This document shows, one piece after another, positions 18,245 to 26,268 of a stretch of 43,495 nucleotides of DNA. The stretch lies in the NCBI GenBank assembly GCA_945873565.1, contig CAMCDL010000003.1, positions 1-43,495 of the forward strand, written 5' to 3'. The position numbers and the translations under genes are program-made. Position 1 is the first letter of the stretch; each line of letters opens with the position of its first letter. Source of the DNA: an uncultured Selenomonadaceae bacterium. GTDB lineage: Bacteria > Bacillota > Negativicutes > Selenomonadales > Selenomonadaceae. A model generated the notes under the pieces. It made no database searches and was not told the DNA's origin. It saw nothing but the letters and a program-made list of their open reading frames with translations.

Positions 18245-19687
18245 TTATTCATATAAAGGTGTGCCGAAGCTGCTTCTTTTCGAAGCAATTGCTGCCCTTC
18301 GTGCCTCATTCCCGCGAGCTACATCATACATCACTGCTTCAATAGGAGTAATTGAATCGGTAGATGTTGATACTGTCTGCATTCCAATCAGCATACCAGA
18401 TGTATCATAAATCATTTCCTCCACCATTATGTCGTAGGTATACTGCTTATCCTTAGGCTTAGTGCCTGTTATGGTTTCCATCAGTATATAGCTGCAGCCT
18501 GCATCCCTGGCAGCCTCAAGTGTGTCCGCAAAATCCAAAACCTCATCATTAGAGACTATGGTTCCTCCAAGCTGATGAAGCAGCATATCTTTCATTACGC
18601 AGCTCATATATCTGGCATCACACTGAATATCCTGATGCAGCTTCGCTGTAACAGGTGCCACAAATATTTTTGGTGCCTTACTGGAACTGAATGCACTAGA
18701 GGCACGCATATCACTCCAGACACTCACCGATGCATTTCCTGTCTCCAGCTGTTTTTTATCTGTATCACTCTCTGAGGCCAGCCTATCATAATAATTTCTC
18801 AGAGCACAATCCAGATAAACCGACATTTCATGATGGAATCTCTGAACAGTGGTATTGCGCTTCCACTGTTCCACCTTGCCAAACTGCACATATCCGGAAA
18901 ATGGCAAGGCCTGCAGGGCCTCTTTAACAGGATCATAGGCTACTGTCATGCGGTTCAGATCAAGCCTGCCATCAAACAGCTCTGCAAACTGCTTATTACC
19001 CACAGCCGGCGCCCCAAAGGATATAATCTTCAACTTATTATCAGCAGTATCCAGCTCAGGCATAGATAAAAGCCTTGCTCCAAGCAGGGTCGCTGCAGCT
19101 CCGCCAAGACTATGGCCAGTTATATATACTGTCTCATTGCCATAAATACCTCCCAGAAGGTATTCCATCCCCATATAGCCATCCTCATTAGGAGTAAAGA
19201 AGGCTGTCTGGGTATAGTCATGAAAGCCGCGATGAACCATCGGATATAGTTCAGACTCATTGACAGCTGACGCCCCGTCTGCCACCTTCTGGAACTCCTC
19301 TGGTGAAGCACCGCCAAAACGCACCTTGGAGGTACGCATATCCACCTCTATATCCTTAGCCTTTTCTGTACCAGGGATAGCAATTATAGTCTGCATCCTT
19401 CCACTGTCATCTGGTCTTGTTATTACAAAAAAATTGCTGTCTGCACGCCGGTTTTCATTATGGAATTCCTTAAATTCCCACCCCTGATTCATCAATTCTT
19501 CCCGTACAGCCTGATTAAGCTTATTATCATATGATGCAGCAGAGGCCAAGGCGCAGATATATTCCATCCTGGCCTTCTGCAGCTCCTCTGATGCTGCCAT
19601 TACTGTATTTATACAAAAAAGAGACAGCCATGCCATAATGGCACAGCTACAGATAAGGCTTTTATAAACGCATTTTGAAATCCTCAT
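18245..19687 (-). CDS. Exported class-3 lipase with an extra C-terminal domain
   Basis: 480 aa. The signal peptide is MRISKCVYKSLICSC... ending near VMA at residue 30. The lipase domain (about 35-300) has IAIPGTEKAKD (oxyanion strand), VHRGFHDYTQ, the nucleophile elbow TGHSLGGA (Ser193), and plausible acid and base residues Asp252 (YDPVKE) and His285/286 (RFHHEMS). After a Ser-rich linker, residues 340-456 form a separate alpha/beta region (KIFVAPVTAKLHQD, AARDAGCSYILMETITG) that resembles DUF4823/CsgG-like periplasmic domains; this is my inference. The frame is open 24 codons further upstream, but the ATG at 19685-19687 has GGAG nine bases before it and starts the signal peptide. It overlaps the nspC end by 26 bases, so it is the last gene of the polyamine operon. 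The substrate could be triglyceride or phospholipid. Confidence 0.85.
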   Translation of the reverse strand: MRISKCVYKSLICSCAIMAWLSLFCINTVMAASEELQKARMEYICALASAASYDNKLNQAVREELMNQGWEFKEFHNENRRADSNFFVITRPDDSGRMQTIIAIPGTEKAKDIEVDMRTSKVRFGGASPEEFQKVADGASAVNESELYPMVHRGFHDYTQTAFFTPNEDGYMGMEYLLGGIYGNETVYITGHSLGGAAATLLGARLLSMPELDTADNKLKIISFGAPAVGNKQFAELFDGRLDLNRMTVAYDPVKEALQALPFSGYVQFGKVEQWKRNTTVQRFHHEMSVYLDCALRNYYDRLASESDTDKKQLETGNASVSVWSDMRASSAFSSSKAPKIFVAPVTAKLHQDIQCDARYMSCVMKDMLLHQLGGTIVSNDEVLDFADTLEAARDAGCSYILMETITGTKPKDKQYTYDIMVEEMIYDTSGMLIGMQTVSTSTDSITPIEAVMYDVARGNEARRAAIASKRSSFGTPLYE

Positions 19688-20843
19688 AGCCAAAACTCCT
19701 GATAATTTCCATACTGCCGTCAGCCTTAATTGCAACAATTGAAGGCAATGGCATTCCATTGAATGTATTGGTCTTTACCATAGTATATATTGCCATGTCC
19801 CCAAACAGTATCCTATCACCCTCCCGCAGCTGATAATCAAAGGAATATACGCCAATATTATCTCCTGAAAGACAGGTAGGACCACCCAAGCGATAGGTAT
19901 ATTTTTTTTCATCCGGCTGGCCACCACCCTCAACAGGCGGACGGTATGGCACCTCCAGCACATCCGGCATATGGCAGGCCGCCGAAGTATCAAGAATTAC
20001 ATTCTGATAAATACCATCAGCCACAGGGCCTACATCCAGTACACTTGATGCCAGATAGCCTGCATCCAGGGCCACAGCTTCGCCTGGCTCTAAATAAACT
20101 TCAAGTCCGTAAGTCTCTCTGACATGCCTTATGCACTTCTCCAGCAAAGGAATATTATATTCAGTCTTGGTAATATGATGACCACCACCAAAATTAAGCC
20201 ACTTCAAATACTTAAAGTATTTTCCAAAGCCCTTTTCCACCGCCTCCAGTGTCTCTGCCAGGGGCTCAGAACCCTGCTCACACAGGGTATGGAAGTGAAG
20301 TCCATCTATTCCATACATAAATTCCTGATAACCTGCAGCTGTCAGCTCCCGCTCAAAATCTGCCAGCTTTACGCCAAGCCTTGACTCTGGCGAGCATGGG
20401 TCATACATTGCAAAATCCTCGCTTTGAGTGGAATACTCTGGGTTTATACGAAGTCCATAGGATTTTCCCTTTTCCTTAAGAAGCGGGGCAAATTTTTTCA
20501 GCTGCTTTATAGAATTAAAAACAACATGGTCACAGATTTCTGCTATCTCAGGAAAATCAGACTCCTGATAGGCAGGTGAAAATATATGATTTTCACCTGG
20601 CAGCTCCTGGTAGGCCAGCCTGGCCTCATAAAGGCCACTAGCTGTAGCTCCTGACAGATATCTGCTGATAAGCGGATAGAAATGATACATGGAAAAGCAT
20701 TTCTGAGCCAGCAGCACATGACAGCCGGTGCGCTCCTGCAATCCAGCCAGGATTTCCAGATTATGCACCAGTCTGTTTTCTTCAACAACGTATGCTGGTG
20801 TTGGGACCTTGCCAAGCCAATCCGGCTTATATTCCCTCGCCAT
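19662..20843 (-). CDS. nspC: Carboxynorspermidine/carboxyspermidine decarboxylase
   Basis: 393 aa, fold type III PLP enzyme. It decarboxylates carboxyspermidine to spermidine or carboxynorspermidine to norspermidine. The PLP lysine is Lys48 in LLAQKCFSMYHFYP. The HFHTLCEQ and LNFGGGHHIT motifs (phosphate-binding glycine loop) follow, and the C-terminal catalytic cysteine lies in LGGPTCLSGDNIG. The family motif FNGMPLPS is near the end. The ATG overlaps the stop of the dehydrogenase gene by one base (TAATG), so the two enzymes are translationally coupled as substrate and product partners. Which carboxy-polyamine is used cannot be told from sequence. Confidence 0.94.
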   Translation of the reverse strand: MAREYKPDWLGKVPTPAYVVEENRLVHNLEILAGLQERTGCHVLLAQKCFSMYHFYPLISRYLSGATASGLYEARLAYQELPGENHIFSPAYQESDFPEIAEICDHVVFNSIKQLKKFAPLLKEKGKSYGLRINPEYSTQSEDFAMYDPCSPESRLGVKLADFERELTAAGYQEFMYGIDGLHFHTLCEQGSEPLAETLEAVEKGFGKYFKYLKWLNFGGGHHITKTEYNIPLLEKCIRHVRETYGLEVYLEPGEAVALDAGYLASSVLDVGPVADGIYQNVILDTSAACHMPDVLEVPYRPPVEGGGQPDEKKYTYRLGGPTCLSGDNIGVYSFDYQLREGDRILFGDMAIYTMVKTNTFNGMPLPSIVAIKADGSMEIIRSFGYEDFKMRL

Positions 20844-22051
20844 TACTCAACCAGCTCCGGTGCAAAGCTCTCCTGCCATGGCAGACCCCACTTGTTGAGG
20901 GCCTCCATAAACGGATCAGGATCAAATTCCTCAATATTGAATACGCCCGGCTTTCTCCAGGTGCCATTCATTACCAGCATTGCACCAATCATAGCAGGAA
21001 CACCAGTAGTATAGGAGATGGCCTGAGAACCAACTTCCTTGTAGCATTCCTGATGATCGCAGACATTGTACAGGTAATAGGACTTCTCCTTGCCATCCTT
21101 CTTGCCAATGAAGATATTGCCAATATTAGTCTTGCCTACAGTACGTGGTCCAAGGCTGGCAGGATCTGGCAATACTGCCTTCAGGAACTGTAAAGGAATA
21201 ATCTCCTTGCCCTCATACATTATTGGCTCAATGGAGGTCATACCTACATTCTCCAAGCACTTCAGGTGACGCAGATAGCTTTCGCCAAAGGTCATGAAGA
21301 AACGTATACGCTTAATTCCAGGGATATTTATACCAAGGGACTCCAGCTCCTCATGATGCAGAAGATACATGTCCTTAGGACCGATTTCAGGGAAATTATA
21401 AACCCTCTTTATCTCCATCGGCTCAGTCTCAATCCACTTGCCGTCCTCCCAGTAGCTTCCCTTTGCAGACACCTCACGGATATTGATTTCCGGATTGAAA
21501 TTAGTGGCAAACGGATAGCCGTGGTCTCCTGCATTACAATCAAGTATATCAATATAATTAATCTCATCAAAATGATGCTTCAGGGCATAGGCACTGAATA
21601 CACCAGTAACACCTGGGTCAAAGCCAGATCCCAGAAGAGCAGTAATTCCAGCCTTCTCGAATTTTTCTCTGTAGGCCCACTGCCACTTATACTCAAACTT
21701 AGCAGTATCCTCAGGCTCATAATTAGCAGTATCTACATAGCTTACCTTGCACTCAAGGCAGGCATCCATAATTGTCAGATCCTGATATGGCAGAGCAAGA
21801 TTCAGCACGACATCTGGTTTATACTCCTTCATGAGCTTTACCAGCTGCTCAACGCTATTAGCATCTACCTGGGCAGTAGTGATAGCACACACATTGCCAT
21901 ACTGCTTCTCAAGCTTTTCCTTTAATGCATCGCACTTGCTGACAGTACGGCTGGCAATACATATCTCCTGAAATTGTTCATGATTCTGAACACACTTATG
22001 AATTGCCACACTGGCTACACCGCCGCAACCGATAATCAAAGCTTTACCCAT
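20843..22051 (-). CDS. Carboxynorspermidine/carboxyspermidine dehydrogenase (saccharopine dehydrogenase family)
   Basis: 402 aa. It joins aspartate semialdehyde to a diamine with NADPH, making carboxyspermidine from putrescine or carboxynorspermidine from diaminopropane. The Rossmann motif is at the N-terminus (ALIIGCGGVASVAIHKC). Further conserved blocks are LALPYQDLTIMDACLE, TALLGSGFDPGVTGVFSAYA and DCNAGDHGYPFATNFNPEIN. The length and blocks match the CASDH family rather than lysine-forming saccharopine dehydrogenase, and the decarboxylase directly follows. It lies 44 bases after the ureohydrolase gene. If spermidine were accepted as substrate, the pair would make a tetraamine; that is a hypothesis. 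Confidence 0.92.
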   Translation of the reverse strand: MGKALIIGCGGVASVAIHKCVQNHEQFQEICIASRTVSKCDALKEKLEKQYGNVCAITTAQVDANSVEQLVKLMKEYKPDVVLNLALPYQDLTIMDACLECKVSYVDTANYEPEDTAKFEYKWQWAYREKFEKAGITALLGSGFDPGVTGVFSAYALKHHFDEINYIDILDCNAGDHGYPFATNFNPEINIREVSAKGSYWEDGKWIETEPMEIKRVYNFPEIGPKDMYLLHHEELESLGINIPGIKRIRFFMTFGESYLRHLKCLENVGMTSIEPIMYEGKEIIPLQFLKAVLPDPASLGPRTVGKTNIGNIFIGKKDGKEKSYYLYNVCDHQECYKEVGSQAISYTTGVPAMIGAMLVMNGTWRKPGVFNIEEFDPDPFMEALNKWGLPWQESFAPELVE

Positions 22052-22095
22052 TATAATTCCTCCTCAATTATGTTAACAAACAGCATAAATTCCAA

Positions 22096-22974
22096 TCATA
22101 TCAGCTCGGATTTCTTAATATAAGGCTCCTCAAGCTTCAGAAGCATCTCACGCATAAGCTTCAGTGCTGCTGCCGTAGAGGCGCCGCTCTGATCAAGGTG
22201 CGGTGACAACTCAACAATATCACAGCCCACAATATTAAGCCCACAGCCAGCCATAGCAGCCTTTCTGAGCTCTTCAAAGCTTACACCACCATATTCAGGC
22301 GTACCTGTTCCTGGAAATACAGAAGGATCCATTACATCCAGATCAATAGTAAAATACACTGGCTTACCCTGCAGCTGAGCTATAGCTTCAGGCAAATGGC
22401 TTAAGTCAAAACGAAAGAGATGAGTATGGGATTTAGCCCACTCAAATTCCTCCTTCATACCGCTCCTGATACCAAACTGCCATATCCGGTCATCTCCTAC
22501 CAGATCCCAGCAGCGCCGTATTACTGATGCATGAGACAGGGTAGCACCGAGATACTCTTCTCTAAGGTCTGTATGAGCGTCAAAATGAATGATATGAAGG
22601 TCAGGATATTTCTTTACTGCTGCTCTCATTGCACCAAGGGTAACCAGATGCTCACCGCCAATCATAAACGGCAGCTTGCCCTCCTTAAGGATTTCTGCAG
22701 CTCTTTCCTCAATAGCCCCTAAAGCCAGTTCAGTATCTCCAAAGCAGAGTTCCAGATCACCGCTATCAAATACAGAGGCATCTTCCATATCAAGATCAAG
22801 GTAAGGACTATAGGTCTCCAGACCATATGACTCAGCCCGCATTACTTTGCTGGCAAAACGAGTACCTGGACGATATGATGTAGTGCTGTCAAATGGTGCT
22901 CCGTATATAACAATACGAGCTGCCTCCAGCTCAGATTCACAGCCTAAAAAAGTCTCAACATTCGCTTTCAACAT
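22096..22974 (-). CDS. speB: Agmatinase-family ureohydrolase
   Basis: 292 aa from the chosen start. Ureohydrolase with the binuclear Mn site motifs GGEHLVTLGA, HFDAHTDLREEY and FTIDLDVMDPS. It removes urea from agmatine to give putrescine, or from N1-aminopropylagmatine to give spermidine; both activities occur in this family and sequence alone does not separate them. The ATG at 22972-22974 lies inside the end of speE, overlapping it by 20 bases in another frame, with a GGAG about ten bases upstream. The frame is open 37 codons further, but those residues run inside speE and are not conserved. The order ADC-SpeE-SpeB is what an aminopropylagmatine route would need. Confidence 0.92.
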   Translation of the reverse strand: MLKANVETFLGCESELEAARIVIYGAPFDSTTSYRPGTRFASKVMRAESYGLETYSPYLDLDMEDASVFDSGDLELCFGDTELALGAIEERAAEILKEGKLPFMIGGEHLVTLGAMRAAVKKYPDLHIIHFDAHTDLREEYLGATLSHASVIRRCWDLVGDDRIWQFGIRSGMKEEFEWAKSHTHLFRFDLSHLPEAIAQLQGKPVYFTIDLDVMDPSVFPGTGTPEYGGVSFEELRKAAMAGCGLNIVGCDIVELSPHLDQSGASTAAALKLMREMLLKLEEPYIKKSELI

Positions 22975-23815
22975 CTTTAAGAAGCTCCTCAACATAGGTT
23001 GGCAGGGCAAATGCTCCTGCATGAAGATTAGTATTATAATATCTGGTCTTAATTCCCAGCTTTTTCCACCTGTCCCAATCAGCATCTCTTACAGGATGAT
23101 ACTTTTTTGAGGCAAAGCCAAACAGCCAATGCCCGGATGGATAGGTTGGAATATGAGCCTGGTATACGCGGCTATATGGGAATGATTGCACTATCCGTTT
23201 ATGTGCACGCTGCATTGCATAAGCATCATCCTTATAATAAGGGCTTTCATGCTGATTTACCATTATCCCGTCAGCATGAAGGGCCTTAAAGCAATTTCCA
23301 TAGAATTCCTTTGTAAATAATCCCTCACCTGGTCCAAAGGGGTCAGTAGAATCCACAATAATGATGTCGTATTCATCTTCAACACGCCTGATAAATTTCA
23401 ATCCGTCCTGGTAATGGCACCTTACTCTGCTATCAGAAAAACCTGAGGCAACACCAGGAAGGTATTTTTTTGAAACCTCCACTACCGCTTCGTCTATCTC
23501 CACCAAATCAATAGCTTCAATACCTGGATATCTGAGCAGCTCTCTTACTGCGCCTCCATCACCGCCACCTATCACTAACACCTTCTTAGGATCTGGATGT
23601 ACGCACATAGGCACGTGTACTATCATCTCATGATATATAAATTCATCCTTTTCAGTCAGCATAAGAAATCCATCAAGAGTAAGAATCCTGCCAAACTCGG
23701 CGGATTCAAACACGTCTATGCGCTGAAAATCACTCATTCCGCTATAAAGCTGCTTATCTACTTTTACGGAAAACTTTACATTCGGAGTATGCTGCTCCAT
23801 ATACCAAAGATCCAT
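22955..23815 (-). CDS. speE: Spermidine synthase-type aminopropyltransferase
   Basis: 286 aa. It transfers the aminopropyl group from decarboxylated S-adenosylmethionine to an amine acceptor. The dcSAM-binding motif VIGGGDGGAVREL is at residues 81-93, DLVEIDEAVVEVSKKYLP near 103-120, and the catalytic acidic motif VDSTDPFGPGEGLF starts near 154. The N-terminal beta domain is typical (LWYMEQHTPNVKFSVKV, LDGFLMLTEKDEFIYHEM). The acceptor could be putrescine or agmatine; the presence of a decarboxylase and ureohydrolase as direct neighbours makes agmatine plausible. It starts 17 bases after the decarboxylase gene and its end overlaps speB. Confidence 0.94.
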   Translation of the reverse strand: MDLWYMEQHTPNVKFSVKVDKQLYSGMSDFQRIDVFESAEFGRILTLDGFLMLTEKDEFIYHEMIVHVPMCVHPDPKKVLVIGGGDGGAVRELLRYPGIEAIDLVEIDEAVVEVSKKYLPGVASGFSDSRVRCHYQDGLKFIRRVEDEYDIIIVDSTDPFGPGEGLFTKEFYGNCFKALHADGIMVNQHESPYYKDDAYAMQRAHKRIVQSFPYSRVYQAHIPTYPSGHWLFGFASKKYHPVRDADWDRWKKLGIKTRYYNTNLHAGAFALPTYVEELLKDVESEC

Positions 23816-23832
23816 ATATGTTCTCCATCAAA

Positions 23833-25281
23833 TCATTTCATTACGTTGAGATACTTTATATCCATGCTTTCAGGCCCCGTAAGTGAACAGCCCTTCTTTT
23901 TGGCATACTGGATATACTGTAATATTTCTTCTGTTATTATCTCGCCAGGGGCCAGAATCGGAATGCCTGGCGGATAACACATTACAAATTCACTACAGAT
24001 ACGTCCTGCAGTCTCCCCTATCGGCAAAGATTCCATATCAGCATAGAATGCCTCCTGTGGAGGACAAGCCACTATTGGGCTGATGTATTCTGCCTTAAGC
24101 ATCTTTCTGCCAGTCTGACGATAGTTTCTTCTAATCTCTGACAGAGCTGAAACCAGCCTTTCAATATCCTTCAGCCTATCACCAACGGATACATATGCTA
24201 GGATGTTTGCTATGTCTCCAAACTCTGTCTGTATATCGTATTCATCACGCAGAAGGTCATAAACCTCAATGCCAGCAAGTCCTATAGAACGGGTAAATAC
24301 TGCCAGCTTGGTTATATCAAAATCATATACTGAATCACCATTAATAAGCTCTCTGGAATAAGCATAATAGTCTCCAATGGTATTTATTTCATCCCGTGCA
24401 TACTGAACCATATCAATGATGTTATCCACCAGCTTTGCCCCATTAAGAGCCATATTACGTCTTGAAATATCCAGGCTGACCATTAAAAGATAGGAAGCGC
24501 TGGTGGTCTGAGTAAGATTTATTATCTTATGAACATACCCCTCTGAAACTCTGTCACCAATCAACAGTATTGAACTCTGGGTCAAAGAGCCACCAGATTT
24601 ATGCATGCTGATGGCTGCCATATCTGCTCCTGCATGCATTGCTGCTGCTGGAAGCTTATCGCTGAAATAGAGATGCGAGCCGTGAGCCTCATCTGCCAGA
24701 AGCATCATCCCATGCTCATGAGCCAGCTCTGCAATGGATTTTATATCCGAGCAGATACCATAATACGTTGGATTATTGACAAACACCGCCTTCGCATCAG
24801 GGTTTTCATCAATAGCTTTTCTTACATCTGCCAGGCTCATGCCAAGAGAAATTCCCAGAGCCGGATCAATCTGCGGATTGACATACACTGGTACAGCTCC
24901 GCAAAGAATCATTGCATTAATGGCACTTCTGTGAACATTTCTTGGAATAATAATCTTTTCCCCGCGCTTGCAGGCAGTAAGTATCATGGCCTGCACAGCT
25001 GATGTGGTGCCGCCTACCATAAAAAAGGCGTGAGCAGCCTTAAAGGCTTCAGCAGCCAGCTCCTGAGCTTCCTTTATAACTGAAACAGGATGGCAAAGGT
25101 TATCAAGCATCTTCATGGAATTCACATCCACTGACAGACACTTATCCCCAAGAAACTCTGTCAGCTCTGCATTTCCCCGCCCACGTTTATGCCCAGGCAC
25201 ATCAAAGGGTACCAGCCGCGCTATTTTCATTTTTTCAAGTGCTTCCAGTATCGGCACCCTGTCCTGAGTGAAGAATTCCAT
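23833..25281 (-). CDS. Orn/Lys/Arg decarboxylase, probably arginine decarboxylase of the speA (Bacillus) type
   Basis: About 482 aa, PLP fold type I, without the N-terminal wing domain of the large inducible enterobacterial enzymes. The PLP lysine lies in AISMHKSGGSLTQSS (near 228), after the aspartate of LLADEAHGSHLYF. The PGHKRGRG motif is near the N-terminus. It probably makes agmatine from arginine, because speE and an agmatinase-like gene follow. Family members may instead use lysine or ornithine, which would yield cadaverine or putrescine. An in-frame ATG four codons upstream exists, but GGAGG is positioned for the ATG at 25279-25281. It is the second gene of the operon, 17-29 bases after speD. 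Confidence 0.9.
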   Translation of the reverse strand: MEFFTQDRVPILEALEKMKIARLVPFDVPGHKRGRGNAELTEFLGDKCLSVDVNSMKMLDNLCHPVSVIKEAQELAAEAFKAAHAFFMVGGTTSAVQAMILTACKRGEKIIIPRNVHRSAINAMILCGAVPVYVNPQIDPALGISLGMSLADVRKAIDENPDAKAVFVNNPTYYGICSDIKSIAELAHEHGMMLLADEAHGSHLYFSDKLPAAAMHAGADMAAISMHKSGGSLTQSSILLIGDRVSEGYVHKIINLTQTTSASYLLMVSLDISRRNMALNGAKLVDNIIDMVQYARDEINTIGDYYAYSRELINGDSVYDFDITKLAVFTRSIGLAGIEVYDLLRDEYDIQTEFGDIANILAYVSVGDRLKDIERLVSALSEIRRNYRQTGRKMLKAEYISPIVACPPQEAFYADMESLPIGETAGRICSEFVMCYPPGIPILAPGEIITEEILQYIQYAKKKGCSLTGPESMDIKYLNVMK

Positions 25282-25310
25282 TTCTGCCTCCATTATTATC
25301 TGTTATTCAA

Positions 25311-26099
25311 TCAGAAAACATTGCTGCCACTAAAAATCTCAATCATTTCCTTGCGGAGATTGTTACTGATTTCAAGCCTGGTTTTAGGCGGTATTTCATA
25401 GATATCGGTATTAAAAAGATAATTCTTCAGGTCAGGCTCCTTGATGAGCATCTTAGTATGGAACAGATTAGCCTGATAAACATTGATATCTACCGCATCA
25501 TAGTTTTCAAGAGTTTCCTGCTTGATAAAGTTCTGAATGGAAGTAATATTATGGTCCATGAATAGCTTCTTTCCCGCAACATCACGGGTAAATCCGCGCA
25601 CACGATAATCCATGGTAATAATATCCGAATCAAACTTACCAATCAAGTAGTCCAATGTCTTAAGAGGAGTAATCTCTCCACAGGTTGCCACATCAATATC
25701 TACCCTGAAGGTAGCTATACTTGTCTCTGGATGGTACTCAGGATAGGTATGAACAGTAACATGGCTTTTATCGAGGTGTGCCACAATAGTGTCGCCATCC
25801 TTCGCTGGCAAAGGCGTTTTTCCGCCAGAGGCAATAGCCTCCTCCTCAGCAATCAGAAAGGTAACACTGGCACCCTGCGGATCATAATCCTGCTTGGAAA
25901 CACTGAGAACCTTGGCACCTATCATCTCAGTTACCCTAAACATAATCTTTGTTAAACGTTCAGAGTTATACTGGGAATCTATATATTTTATGTAATCATG
26001 CTGCTCGCGAGCACTCTTAGCATAGCATATATCATATATATTAAAGCTAAGGGATTTTGTCAGATTATTAAAGCCATATAATTTCAGTTTTCCTTCCAA
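25311..26099 (-). CDS. speD: S-adenosylmethionine decarboxylase proenzyme (E. coli type)
   Basis: 262 aa, the long gammaproteobacterial-type SpeD, not the short Bacillus SpeH. It supplies decarboxylated SAM for SpeE. The N-terminus KLKLYGFNNLTKSLSFNIYDICYAK matches E. coli SpeD almost residue for residue. Self-cleavage should occur between Lys111 and Ser112 (LDKSHVTVHTYPE), making the pyruvoyl group. The catalytic cysteine is Cys140 (DVATCGEITPL). The start codon is TTG at 26097-26099: an in-frame GTG upstream is followed by a stop, and the first ATG inside would remove conserved residues. The AAGGAG SD lies about 13 bases before TTG, longer than usual. First gene of the polyamine operon. Confidence 0.94.
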   Translation of the reverse strand: MEGKLKLYGFNNLTKSLSFNIYDICYAKSAREQHDYIKYIDSQYNSERLTKIMFRVTEMIGAKVLSVSKQDYDPQGASVTFLIAEEEAIASGGKTPLPAKDGDTIVAHLDKSHVTVHTYPEYHPETSIATFRVDIDVATCGEITPLKTLDYLIGKFDSDIITMDYRVRGFTRDVAGKKLFMDHNITSIQNFIKQETLENYDAVDINVYQANLFHTKMLIKEPDLKNYLFNTDIYEIPPKTRLEISNNLRKEMIEIFSGSNVF

Positions 26100-26155
26100 T
26101 TAAGGTCTCACGCTCCTTATAAAGACAATACAAACCAAATTTTATATTAAGGTCA

Positions 26156-26164
26156 ATTATACCA
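26156..26164 (-). promoter_or_regulatory. Extended -10 promoter of the polyamine operon
   Basis: On the minus strand TGGTATAAT is a perfect extended -10 element (TATAAT at 26156-26161). The -35 region is poor. The transcript would begin near 26149, giving a leader of about 50 bases that contains AAGGAG and the TTG start of speD. No riboswitch-like fold is apparent in so short a leader. Confidence 0.65.
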
Positions 26165-26219
26165 TATCATAACACAACATAAAACCTTATTTTATAGTGT
26201 TCTTCGGCATTATAAAAAA

Positions 26220-26246
26220 AGGCAGCCCCAAACCATGAGACTGCCT
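26220..26246 (-). terminator. Terminator of the cytosolic GGDEF-EAL gene
   Basis: A 10-bp stem including two G-T pairs (26220-26229 with 26237-26246) and a run of seven T on the minus strand lie just after the stop at 26269. It separates the upstream unit from the speD promoter. Confidence 0.85.
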
Positions 26247-26268
26247 CAGATTAACCTTTATTATCTTA

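Noticed and set aside
21266-21925. 219-codon plus-strand frame opposite the CASDH gene
   Set aside because: Antisense shadow with no domain and no promoter or SD; the CASDH gene is well conserved.
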